From Entrophospora sp. SA101 (Eukaryota; Glomeromycota; Glomeromycetes; Entrophosporales; Entrophosporaceae), in contig CAUDNR010004084.1 of the NCBI GenBank assembly GCA_958430865.1, positions 1-32,341 of the forward strand: a stretch of 32,341 nucleotides of DNA, read 5' to 3'. The notes under the pieces are model-generated. The model did not search any database. It had not been told where the DNA came from and worked only from the letters and a program-made list of their open reading frames with translations. Below are positions 1 to 10,329 of the stretch, one piece after another. The stretch's first letter is position 1. Every line of letters begins with the position of its first letter. The position numbers were made by a program, and so were the translations under genes.

Positions 1-190
1 TTTTATTTTCGAAAATTAATCAGAAATTTTTTATTTATTATTATTTGAGATCTATCAGTGCTAAAAGCCTGGAATTTTATATATAGTTTCTCGAAAATCT
101 AAGCTATAAATAAATATAAATTTTTTGTGTAAATGTTATGTAGTATTTTGCGTAATTAATGAACTTAGGGGGGTCCGAAACTTTTGGGTA
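1..190. mobile_element. Right end of a Tc1/mariner-like element, cut by the window edge
   Basis: Bases ~130-190 resemble the right terminal inverted repeat of the Tc1-like element at 8053-8982. Both carry the core ATTTTGCGTAATTA in the same orientation and spacing to the end, preceded by a TGTNATGTRG-like block, and both end in GGGTA. The TA at 189-190 is the expected target-site dinucleotide. No transposase is visible in the part present. The assignment rests on this similarity; the left end lies outside the window. Confidence 0.55.
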
Positions 191-225
191 AGTACTGTAT
201 ATTGAATTTTTATTAAATTCAGATA

Positions 226-670
226 AATATTCGGTACTACATACCAAATAAGCAATGATAATCTTAATAATTAATCATGCACAATGTTTAAACAATAATA
301 ATTTTTATTGAATAAAACGAATAATTTGATAAAACAAATAAAACGAACAAAACGAGTAATGAATCAAATGAGTAATTCTAATAAAACAAAAAAATGAATA
401 ATTCGAATAGTAATTTGTATTACGAATAGAAACTCTACTTTTATATAAACAAAACCCAAAATATTTTAATTAAACAGTTGATTGATTGTTCTTTCACTTT
501 GTCAAAAAGTGACATTAATCTTTCTTTTAAAATTAATTTATATGAAATAAACAAAATTCGAATATAAAAAATATATATTAAAAACACGAAAGAGTTAGGT
601 CACATGCCCGAAACACGATTGGACGGCCATATTTTTAGCATACCTAATTTGGTATGTAGTACCTAATATT
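226..670. mobile_element. MITE-like element with 27-bp terminal inverted repeats
   Basis: The ends 226-252 and 644-670 are inverted copies, 25 of 27 bases matching, with the shared core GGTACTACATACCAAAT. The ~390-bp interior has no coding potential and is full of short AATAAAACGAAT/AACGAGTAAT-like units. No clear target-site duplication could be read, so the superfamily is undetermined. It lies just outside the Tc1 end at 190. Confidence 0.55.
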
Positions 671-1099
671 CATGTGTGACTGGATGGATATTTCATTGAA
701 TATTCGAATATGTATTCATAATTAAAATCATGTTATGAATAATAATTTCATTTGTGTATATACTACTTTTTTCACATTTTTTTGTCAGCTTTTTCAGTTG
801 TCCATAATTACGTAGTAATTTAGTTAAGGAACAAAAAGCGGAAATTAGTGATTAAAATAGTAGTAACAATAATTATAGAACTAAAAGGCGTAGAATAATT
901 AAAAAAAAGGAACAAAAAAAGTTGGAACAGACCAACACCCATAATCTCTGCAAAAAAAACGTTTATCCAAATGTTTGTTCTACAAAATGACGATTTTTGC
1001 TGTATAAAATGTTGCAAATGCACCCCGTCGATCACCATCAAAATCCTAAAAAGGATCACGAATGAATTAAGGGATAATTAAATAAAAAGTGTTTATAAA

Positions 1100-2480
1100 T
1101 GTACCATCAGAGCTTTTAAGTGATTAATTATAAAAATTATAAAACACTACATTCTTGCATAATATCATTAACCCATATTTATGAGAAAACAATTCCATTG
1201 CAGCACCAACATATTAATAAGGATTTCTTGGCGGAAAACGAGATCGAATTAAATTTTGAATTATTAGAGAAACCACCTTTACACAATTATGCTAAATTTA
1301 CAACTGAATTAGAATTTTATCGTTTTGATTTTTAAATGAAGTCACTAATTAAAAGGCTGCAATGAAAATCAATACGAAAAAGGTTACTAAAACTTATTTT
1401 AGATTATAAGAAAGCTTAGATACATTAATTTAGCATGTGAAGAGACTTGTGCACGCGAGGAGTTGATCAACTGTCATAGTTTTGATGCATGTTTTCGAAA
1501 CCTTTATGAATTTTCTTGTGGTTTTGATTATTGTAGTGAATTTGTTGATAGATTATAAAAATATCCAAGTTTTACGAATAGTTTTTAATGTTAGCAGTAG
1601 TTATATCATTGTTCAACTAATTAAAAGCAAAACATCAAATAAAAAATTAGTTCTTATTTCACACTTTGAAATAATATTATCAGATAATCTCAAGGATACA
1701 ATATTACTTCATTCAAAATCTATAATTAGTTATGAAAGATTTGGAAAAAACAAAACAAATTCTTTGATTGTTCCAACATTTCAAAATTTAAAATCGTGCT
1801 TTTTTCCAAAATTGAATATCTTTATTATTATTAAAATATTTATTGTTATGAGCTATCATCGGATTTCATTAAAATTAGTGGAAGGACACTTAAAACCCTC
1901 TATGTTAATGGCAATCTAACTGACGTTGAATGTTTAGAAGAATTACTTACTTTATTATTATTCAATAAGAGACAATTGTGAAGATTTGGAATATTTACAA
2001 TTAAGGAGATGGATCAGCAATATCCCTCGGAATATGCTCAATTCACGAATTATTGTAAAAGGTTTTGAATTTTTATATTTTTGTCCTATTTTTATTAAAA
2101 TATATCACTATTTAACATTTTTATTTAATAATTGGTAGCATTTCTTGAGATTCTCAAGAACGGATTTTATACAAGAATTTGACTTATCTTTAACAAATGC
2201 CATGGTAACTACTTATTCAAAACGGCGCCAAAGTACCAGATGGGGGTTCGGAAGGGTGCTAATTTGAAAGTATGGTCAGATGATAAGACTTCTTTTGAAA
2301 CCATAGTTGCGCCATATAAAATTGGGGGTTGCAACCTAATTACGGTTTTATGGATTTTTCATTTTTATTGAAACCAAGTCAGGAGAATTATACGCTGATT
2401 TCAACGACAATAATTCCAACAATTCATAGTCAAAACTCGTATTTTGTTCAACAATCTGATAATACTACCGACACAATATG
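1100..2480 (+). pseudogene. Decayed F-box/LRR protein gene
   Basis: Several short peptides in shifting plus-strand frames resemble the F-box and leucine-rich-repeat proteins common in Rhizophagus-type genomes. They run in family order. Near 1102 is VPSELLS (F-box start), followed after a stop and frame change by YKTLHSCIISLTHIYEKTIP (1135-1200). Later come a fragment with TLKTLYVNGNLTDVECLEEL (~1880-1950) and then NCEDLEYLQLRRW (~1977-2015). Stops and frameshifts separate the pieces, so no intact product is possible. In the family, the F-box binds Skp1 in SCF ubiquitin ligases and the LRRs recognise substrates. The pseudogene call is firm if the family call holds; the outer limits are approximate. 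Confidence 0.55.
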
Positions 2481-3189
2481 TTTGTACAGTTTCCTTCTTC
2501 AATGCTAGCAATCCATAATTTTCTTTCAGGTAAATATTTACCTGTATATTAATTTTTTATTGAATTAACGATTAATTTGGGGGGGTTTTTTTTTTTTTGA
2601 TAGCAATTACAAGATTATTTTTACCTAGAGATAATGGAATATTATGTTTAATATTATATTATGATTAAGTAATGGGATTGATCTACAAAGAATGATTAGT
2701 ATCGTCAATAGAATTCGAGTGTGGTAATAACTGATTCCCGAATAGTATTTGATTGAGTTTTAACTTTATTTTTTTAGAACAATTGAAATACATTGTTATT
2801 CCTTGATGAGTAATAAAGAAAGGGAGTCAAGTTTTTTAGATGACGAGTGAAAGTATAAAACGAGGTTAGTTGAAATATTAAAATCCCCATTAATTCCATA
2901 ACATCATCGACACAGGAGGGTCGAATTAGCAGAATACATACTGGTTAAATATTTAATCAAAAATCTTTAAAAATTTGGTTTATAAAGTTTTTACTATAGA
3001 TGCATAAATGTAATTTATAAATACATAGCGTAATCTTAATATATAATATATTATAACAATAAGTTTATAGAAAATTTTCAACCTTGAAATATATATTTTT
3101 AATAATTATAATTATGATTATTATTATTATCATTAGTAGTAAATTATTAGTGAATTATTAGTAAAATAGATACATATTGATTATTACGG
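2481..3189. other. Intergenic, no gene recognised
   Basis: AT-rich spacer between the F-box relic and the 3' end of the HMG-box gene. It contains a G6/T14 homopolymer run near 2579-2600 and ATT-rich repeats near 3100-3170. No open frame or inverted repeat of note was found. The 3' UTR of the HMG gene should lie at the right edge. Confidence 0.5.
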
Positions 3190-4242
3190 CTATTGAAATA
3201 AACTTAATAGATAAAGATTGAATAATTCAGTATCGTCAATTAGTGAATAGTTTTCAATATTTAGAAGCGGCAAAATGTTGTTATAATAATTATAATCATT
3301 ATAATCATCAAAATTATTATAAACAATGTTATTATCGATTGTTGTTGTCGTCGTCGTCGTTGTCGTCGTCGTTGTTGCTGTCGTCATATCTTGAATTAAT
3401 GATTGTCCTGTTTCCGGTGGTACCACTTTTATTGCCGTCGGCATTGTTGCCAGAGTTGTTGCTAATGATGGAAATAATTCTAATCCTTCTTGAGCTATTT
3501 CTGGCGTAGGAGTAGGAGTTGTTTCTGGAGTTCGTGAAGGTGTTATTGTCGGTGTTGGAATCGAAATTGAAAATGGAGTCGAAGTTTTTGGACAAGGTGG
3601 GGCAGATCTCCTGTTGTAATAAGGAGAGTAAGACGTTGATGTAGAAAAAGGTGGAAAAGGAGATAACGACGAAGATGATTGGAATGTTGATGATGGCGAT
3701 AATAAAGGAAGAGTCAAATTATCAATTGATGAGTGGTTTATGACTTGTACATGATCATTTGAAGTAAATGAGTTCTTAGTATATGACAAATTTCCATCAT
3801 CACCATCACCATTATTATTGACATAGTTGTTATTATTCTTATTAACATTGTTATCGTTATTATATTTAATGAAATATGAGTTGAATTTCTGATCAAAAAG
3901 TTCGTTTACTCTATCTGCCAATCTTTCATAGACCAGACGCTCTTGGAGTGAGGCATCTCTCCACAAAATTCCAGTGACTTTACTAACAATTCTCATATTA
4001 CATGCACCCTGTCTTTTTGCTTCATTATGAACATTCTTTCTACACAATAAGAAACTGTTTTGTGGACGTTTGGGTTTATGAAAACTTTTTTTACCGGACA
4101 CGGTTGGTATAAAGTATTCTGGATCGTTATAATACGGTGGAAATATATGTCCCCTATCTAATCTTTGGACTAACCTATTTGCTATATCTTCGATTGATAT
4201 ATCGTCTAAATTTACACTTTTTTTATTTTTATTTTTCGTCAT
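3190..4242 (-). CDS. MATA-HMG-like HMG-box protein, 350 aa
   Basis: Predicted nuclear DNA-binding protein. Residues ~55-125 form one HMG box: the entry motif KPKRPQNSFLLCRK, the middle segment around VSKVTGILWRDAS, and the third helix with ERLADRVNE. This arrangement matches fungal MATA-HMG (mating-type/SOX-like) boxes, which bend AT-rich DNA in the minor groove; such genes are present in dozens of copies in Rhizophagus. The rest is low complexity: an Asn-rich linker (~128-147), a Ser/Pro/Thr-rich stretch (~180-250), a poly-Thr tract (~287-302) coded by a CGT/CGA-type run, and an Asn/Tyr/Asp-rich tail. It is a single exon; the start is the first ATG of the frame at 4242, 13 codons before the conserved block. 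Whether it acts in mating, as opposed to general transcription, cannot be told from sequence. Confidence 0.9.
   Translation of the reverse strand: MTKNKNKKSVNLDDISIEDIANRLVQRLDRGHIFPPYYNDPEYFIPTVSGKKSFHKPKRPQNSFLLCRKNVHNEAKRQGACNMRIVSKVTGILWRDASLQERLVYERLADRVNELFDQKFNSYFIKYNNDNNVNKNNNNYVNNNGDGDDGNLSYTKNSFTSNDHVQVINHSSIDNLTLPLLSPSSTFQSSSSLSPFPPFSTSTSYSPYYNRRSAPPCPKTSTPFSISIPTPTITPSRTPETTPTPTPEIAQEGLELFPSLATTLATMPTAIKVVPPETGQSLIQDMTTATTTTTTTTTTTTIDNNIVYNNFDDYNDYNYYNNILPLLNIENYSLIDDTELFNLYLLSLFQ
3341..3386. repeat. Trinucleotide (GTC/GTT)n microsatellite inside the HMG gene
   Basis: About 15 near-perfect GTC/GTT triplets on the plus strand encode the poly-Thr run of the minus-strand HMG protein. 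Such runs change length by slippage, so this stretch is likely to vary between nuclei or strains. Confidence 0.8.
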
Positions 4243-4330
4243 TTTTAATGTATTTTTGTTATTACAATATTTTTAAAGAGGGAAATAAATGATGAAAAAA
4301 AGGAAGAAAGCGGGTAAAGAAAGTGGCAGA

Positions 4331-4362
4331 TATATTAATATATATATATATATATATATATA
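4331..4362. repeat. (TA)n microsatellite upstream of the HMG gene
   Basis: An alternating TA run of about 30 bases lies about 90-120 bp upstream of the HMG start codon, within its likely promoter or 5' UTR. Confidence 0.8.
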
Positions 4363-7300
4363 CACACGCAGTATGTATATTTATATAAAAATATAAGTAT
4401 TTTTTTTTAAAACAAAAAAATTTTTCCAAGGCAAAAAATTCTGCTATTTTTATACAAAGAAAATAAATTTCAAAATGTTAATATTAATTTATTTTTTTTG
4501 TTTTGTTTATTTATTGTTACCTTCCGGAGATTTAAAATGCTATTGTTATACATCAACCGAGGTATAAAATTCGGTAGCTGTACTCCGACACACATTTTTT
4601 AAATTATTTAAATTATTTTATGTTATATTTTAGGAAATCGATCCATGCAGCCAACAACATTAACATCGAAAAAATCCATATATATTAATATAATCAGTTT
4701 TCATTGGGATCTACCTCTACAATCAGTTTTCCTTTTTTGGTAATTAATAATTTGATCCGTAATTTTTCTCGAACAAAATTACGCGTTATTATTATCATTG
4801 CCGTAATATTTCATTTATTTATTATTTATTATTTATTAATAAACAATAAATTCTTTGTTTTACAATAATGACTGGTGTAATTGACAATGATGATAATCGG
4901 ACCAAAAAAATCAAATTTAAACGCGTGTTCTATTGATTTTTGTGCGAATCTAGCAAATAAATCAAGTACTTGCTATAAAAAGAATTTTTTTTATTTATCA
5001 TCGCATCTTTGTGCAAAGGAAACTGCAAATATAGGGATATCTATTAATAATTTAAGAAGGATGGATGGCTAATTGCGGTTAACTGATCTATTTGTATCAA
5101 ACCAATCAAACAATAAAACTTTGATAATCTTTTGGAGGACATTGATTCCGCTACTTCTTACACATATTAAATAAAGAATAATATAAAAAAGCGCATATAG
5201 TCACATGTCATTTTTAAAGTTGATAAAATGTTGACACGGGTGTGATCTTAACATTTTCTTTATTATTTTCTAATTTTAGATCTTTTCTCGGTAACGCACT
5301 ATACACCAATTAAACGAAAAGAAAAACTTCTTCTGCTTCTTTTAATCCATGCACGAATTATATGTAAATACAAATAGCATATCTACATTTGTAAACCTGA
5401 TTACGACCCTCAATGATCGTTTTTAATTACTATATGATTATCCCAAATATGGATTTATTAATTGTTTATATTATCCATTTTACGGGATTTATATTTATTT
5501 GTAAGATTATTTATTACTTTGCATAGTTAATCAGGAAAGATAGATGGATGATTTATTTATTTATTTTTTGTAAAACAAAACCTTTTTATCAATTCCGGGA
5601 AATTTTACGTTTATTTTTTCAATAAAATCTTGGAATTTTTTTTCGATTCAATGGTAATTTATCTAACACATGTGCAAAAAAAATTTTTTAATTGAAAAAG
5701 CATTGTTAATTCCAAGTTTGGGTAATAAGCGTCATTTTGTAGATTAATATAGACAGAACAACAACCACAGAGAAAAAACCACGTCGTTGCAATCGTCTTC
5801 AATTAGGTTCTCATTATTATTATAATTATAATATTTTTCAAAGGTAAAATCTAAATACATGATTTGTTTATGTATTTATGTTACACATACTTGATTTGAC
5901 CTGAATGAAACTTTTTTTAAAAAATAAATAAATATTTAATCTGCATATTTTCTAAATGTTATTAAAGATTTCTTGCGTGCATAAATATGCGCCAAGTTTA
6001 TCGTGTGCAAATTTTATTCCTTTTAAAATGTTACACTTTACGGATTTTTAAGCTATTATAATTATTATAATGAATTCTCTGTATATTGTGACACACTTGT
6101 TAAAGGGATGCGTCATGGAAAAACAACATCTGGGTCTTGTACTACACAATATTAATAATGATATAATAAACGAAAAAGAATTTTGCCACGCATAATAGAA
6201 ATTTTGTTACACCACATTATAATCCCTAAGCTCCACAATTGCACTAATTATGGCAATAAACTTACCCATCAATCATCTTCTTGGGGATAGCATTTGACTC
6301 ATAAGCAGAAGCGACAATTCCCGATTATTTCGTTTTCTAAATAATAGTAATAGCAATTATATTATCATTACGATTTTGTTTTCATTTGCATGTGCCAATT
6401 CTCTATCTCTTTTATTAAGTCACTTTCTTTTTTGAAGTATCCCCACTCTCTAAGTCAAGCTCTTTCGATAATTTACCCTTTATTGGATTTGATACTATTA
6501 TAATTTGTAAAACATTTGTTCGTGATATTTTTGCTGCACCTAATGAAATTTCGCTAAATTCACCGTGATTAACATCGGTTCAAATTCCCCGGAAGAGGCA
6601 AAATGGTTTATATCACTATTAAAGTATTTGCATTAAAAAAAAAACACTTGAATTTTACATAAATAGGAATATAAAGATTAATTTTTTTTATATGATAATC
6701 ATCTTTGGTCATGACAAAAAATTAAAAAAAAAAATTTAAAAAATTTTATATTAATATATATTATAGCTCAATCTCTCATTCTCAGTTGTATTTATGCGTA
6801 ATAGTGTTTTGGTACGTTAACAATTAACTGAAATGCATATAACTATCTGATTCAAGAAACTTTTGTTGGTTGCGACTTAATTGCGGCCTGCTTTTTTAAT
6901 TGTGGCGTATTTGTTGTGGAACTTCCAATGAAATTGGAGCATCGGAACATTCCGACAATTCTAATAGGACCCCTGGAAACTTTTAATTGAAGTCCTAGAC
7001 AAATCAATTGTAAAAAACATATCCAAGACTTTTAAGATAAATTTTTTATGTCCAATGAAGAATGAGTAAAATTTATATAAAATTTTTTTTTAAAGTCGTT
7101 CTATATATATTATGATCAATTAGTAAATATTTTTAAAAAGAGACAACGTGCAAAAACTATTTTTTTTTTTAATGTAATAAAAAAGAAATTTTTTTAAAAA
7201 TTACATGATACAAATTTAATATATACTGTATATAGTGTTAATAAAAAAAAAATTGTTATTAGTAAATTTGTTATATAGACCCTTGTATAAACTTAATATA

Positions 7301-8050
7301 TATAAAAAATCATGAATGAATAAAAATTCTGATTGACATTAATTAAAAAAACATGAATATAATATCTGATATTGTTTCATTTAGAAGTTTCCGAGATACT
7401 GTTCCAACTACTATTTATTATTATGTGGTGATGGAACGTATCACGTTACATATATCAAAAACAATTCAACTTTCAGCTTTACCCTATTTTGATTTGATAC
7501 GTGTAACGTAATACACTGAATTCGTTTTGTTTCAGCGAATTTCCATCGGTTTTCAAATTTTATAAATTTCGGTGCTAGTGTATGATGTTACACCCACACA
7601 TTGAATTTTTATATACTGACAACGAATTTATTGATACTAATCATGCCACAACCAATTCACGTGATATGATTTAATATTAAAAGAACATTTTATAAAATAT
7701 GGAAGCGAACAAAGCGAACAACAATAATAAAATTGTTTAGTTAATATTAAAGAGTATTTTATCTAAATTTCCGAAATAATAATAAAAAAAGATGAATCCA
7801 AACAACATTTAAATTTTCAAATAATAATAAAAAATATGAATGTGAGAGACAATAATAAAATTGTTTAATTAAAATAAAAAGATAACACGAACAATGAATT
7901 ATCAAATTCCAAAAATCTGTATAAATAAAAATAAGATTTTCTTTTAATAAATTCCTACAATCCTACACGATTAAAATTTTTTAAATTAAAATCTTTGAAA
8001 ATGTCTCAACAACAACCACACCACCACCATCGTCATCTATTAATATACAC
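4363..8050. other. Gene-poor AT-rich stretch
   Basis: No convincing coding region on either strand; the open frames are short (63 codons or fewer) and lack codon bias or family resemblance. It holds an imperfect 27-bp inverted repeat (7438-7514) and a direct repeat of ACAATAATAAAATTGTTTA about 130 bp apart (7721 and 7852). Homopolymer A/T runs are frequent. Confidence 0.5.
7438..7514. repeat. Imperfect 27-bp inverted repeat
   Basis: Arms 7438-7464 and 7488-7514 match at about 22 of 27 positions in inverted orientation (left arm core CGTTACATATATCAAA), with a 23-base spacer. It could be a degraded foldback element or a hairpin; there is no other support for either. Confidence 0.45.
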
Positions 8051-8052
8051 TA

Positions 8053-8982
8053 CCCTCTAAAAAGTACCTGGATGAGGTTTTTTTAATAATTACGCAAAAT
8101 ACCACATAATGAAAGTTCATAAATTTATATCATATATGGCTTAGGTTTTGCAACTCTACATATAAAATCCCATTTTACTATCTTTTTTTTTATGATTCTT
8201 AGTTTAAAAAAAAGCGATTACTAAATAAATCACGAGGATTTTCTTGATGATTTTTTAAAAATTTTATGTTTCTCAAAATTTTATATTATAAAATTTAATA
8301 AAAATTTCATAGTTTGTAGTTTAGGTCCTCATAAATAGATGACTAAAACTTTATGTTCTTGTCACGCGTAAAAGCTTTATTATTAAAAATAAACTGATAC
8401 CAATAAAATTGATTTAATCAAAAAAATTTTTTTTACAATCTTTTTTAATTTTTAAAAATGGGAAAAATTAATTAACTGAAGCTGAGCGAGGAAAATTTTA
8501 GATCTAAGAATAGGCGGTAGTTCTCTTGCAAAAATCGCAAAGGCACTTAATATTCCAAAGTCTACAGTTCATGGCACTATCAAACATTATGAGAATGCGG
8601 AAAATTTAAAAAGTGCACCAAGAAGTGGTCGCCCAAAAAACATAACAGAGTTGGGAGTTAGAGGTTGCAATGAAAGTCTCAAATTCCTTCAGAGTGGGTT
8701 ACATAGTCTTATTGAAAGTATGCCAAAGAATAATTGAAACATGAATTTCTAATAACGTGTGGCAACAGAATACTAATTTTTTAAAAAAAATAAAAAAAAT
8801 AAAAATTTTTTGGCTGACGTTTGTTTTTTTTTTAACTAAAAATCATAAAAGAATGATAAAAAACGAGATTTTCCACATATATTCGCCAAAATTAAGCCAT
8901 TTATAATATAAATTTATGTACTTTTGTCATGTGGCATTTTGCGTAATTATTAAAAAACCTCGTCCAGATACTTTTTGGAGGG
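8053..8982 (+). mobile_element. Internally deleted Tc1/mariner element with transposase N-terminal remnant
   Basis: The element is ~930 bp, bounded by TA (8051-8052 and 8983-8984), the standard Tc1/mariner target duplication. The terminal inverted repeats are over 50 bp and begin CCCTCYAAAAAGTAYCTGGA; they include the core ATTACGCAAAAT shared with the element end at 1-190. Between them lies a broken transposase start. The frame reading GKIN, then a frameshift, leads to the HTH piece at 8495-8737 (LAKIAKALNIPKSTVHGTIK, then SGRPKNI). These are a paired-type helix-turn-helix and a GRPK-like hook typical of Tc1 transposases. The whole DDE/DDD catalytic domain is missing and the frame is shifted, so the copy cannot move itself. 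Confidence 0.85.
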
Positions 8983-9891
8983 TAAGGTTTTTGAATTTTT
9001 TGTTGAAGATCATATCCATATTAGGTAACATACTATTGTCCATATTTCAGTATTTATGAAATGTCTTTAAAATATCACGTGACAAACCAAATTTTGATTT
9101 CCTCAAAATGTTGTTGTGGCACAGCAATGTTGTGGGACTAGGTGCACCATAAAACAAACAAACAAGCAAACGTTTAAATTTATTTTTATCAAAATAGGAA
9201 GTAAAGGAAGTTTAAAGTATATAGAAGTTGATGTAACAAAAAAAATTTTACAATATTAAAAAAAAAAAATCTTTTGAAGATTTAAAATAATTTTATTTCA
9301 AATAAATTGTTTAAAACAATGATTTAAATTGACTACCACTTGTGTGATTAATTCAATCATTAACACTAAGAAATAAATAATTTTAATCTCTACCTCACCG
9401 CCTTTTATCATCATTTATTGATGGATTAGATGAAGATGCAATTTATATAATAAGGGATTCAACCTTGTGTTTGGTACCATATAATTATTGGCTTTGAAAA
9501 GATTGTCATTTTGTTTGTTATATATGAATTTCACTATAATTTTTATGTACAAATTCCATACCATCTGATGATAATATTCTTTCAAGTGAAGAAAATTTTC
9601 TTTTTTTTAGGTGATGTGATTGACAAAGACGGAAAATTGACTTCCAGTCAAATGGCGAATTTAATGTCACAGGATTTGATTTGTTGGTAAAATGCACTTT
9701 CTGATCCCATTAGCGACGGTAGAGGTTTTGGGCTAATGTTTGAGAGGAATGGATAAATTTCAGCGGATAATCCGAAAACCTAGAATTTTTTTCTCAAGCT
9801 TCATCTCTCCAAGTTTTGGCTTCTTTTTATCAACATCATTCATCTCTTCATCTATTGAAATAACATTGATTGTACTAGCACCAAGCTACAC

Positions 9892-10077
9892 CAGTGTTGT
9901 GACCCGAAACTCTGAGTTTAGGGAAAACCAGAAACAGAAACTAACAGAAACCACCCGAAATTAGTTTAGGTTAGTAGTTTATGTTTAGGTTTAGGTTTAG
10001 GTTTAGATTTCTGCTTAGTGTAAGTTCATTTTCCGAAACGTTTCGGGAAGCTAAAAGAGTTTCTGGTCACAACACTG
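9892..10077. mobile_element. hAT-type MITE, 186 bp, with 8-bp target duplication
   Basis: Terminal inverted repeats start CAGTGTTGTGACC and end GGTCACAACACTG (about 21 bp, one mismatch). The CAGTG end fits the CARNG consensus of hAT elements. It is flanked by AGCTACAC (9884-9891) and AGCTACAT (10078-10085), a 7/8-matching 8-bp target-site duplication as expected for hAT. The interior holds GAAAC-type repeats and a TTTAGG hexamer run. No coding capacity. Confidence 0.8.
9984..10006. repeat. Telomere-like (TTTAGG)n run inside the hAT MITE
   Basis: Three and a half tandem TTTAGG hexamers, with related GTTTAGGTTAG just upstream. It differs by one base per unit from the TTAGGG repeat of most fungal telomeres. 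Its place in the middle of a MITE suggests an internal repeat of the element, not a telomere remnant. Confidence 0.6.
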
Positions 10078-10329
10078 AGCTACATGTATAAAGACAAATA
10101 TGATCGAGCTGGAATACCTTCAATTTCTGCAAGGGTTGATCCAATTTTTGCTTTGGCAAATTTAAATTTCACTACCCAGTTGTGTGCCTGCACCAAGATG
10201 AAGGATAGATTATTATAAAAATGCAATGTCAGTTTGTTGTTGTAAATAGACTGGGATATTTAAGTCAATCTATGCCGACCTTGCTTGCTGCACAGAAGTT
10301 GTTTATAGCAACTTCAAAATACTAAAATA

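Larger units (their letters stand above)
9740..10218 (+). other. Unrecognised open frame split by a MITE insertion
   Basis: Removing the MITE and one copy of its target duplication (leaving 9740-9891 directly joined to 10086 onward) keeps one frame open for about 95 codons. Its downstream part reads DKYDRAGIPSISARVDPI, and a second short frame (~10222-10325) follows. There is a stop just upstream of 9740 and there are further coding-like fragments from ~9610. I do not recognise the family. It may be a relic of a host gene that took the insertion after or during decay. Confidence 0.25.

Noticed and set aside
4881..5072. 63-codon plus-strand frame in the gene-poor region
   Set aside because: Cys-containing but with no signal peptide pattern, no homology recognised, and AT-run flanks; likely chance.
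6571..6595. tRNA T-arm-like GGTTCAAATTCC
   Set aside because: No matching D-arm, anticodon arm or acceptor stem around it; no tRNA found in the window.
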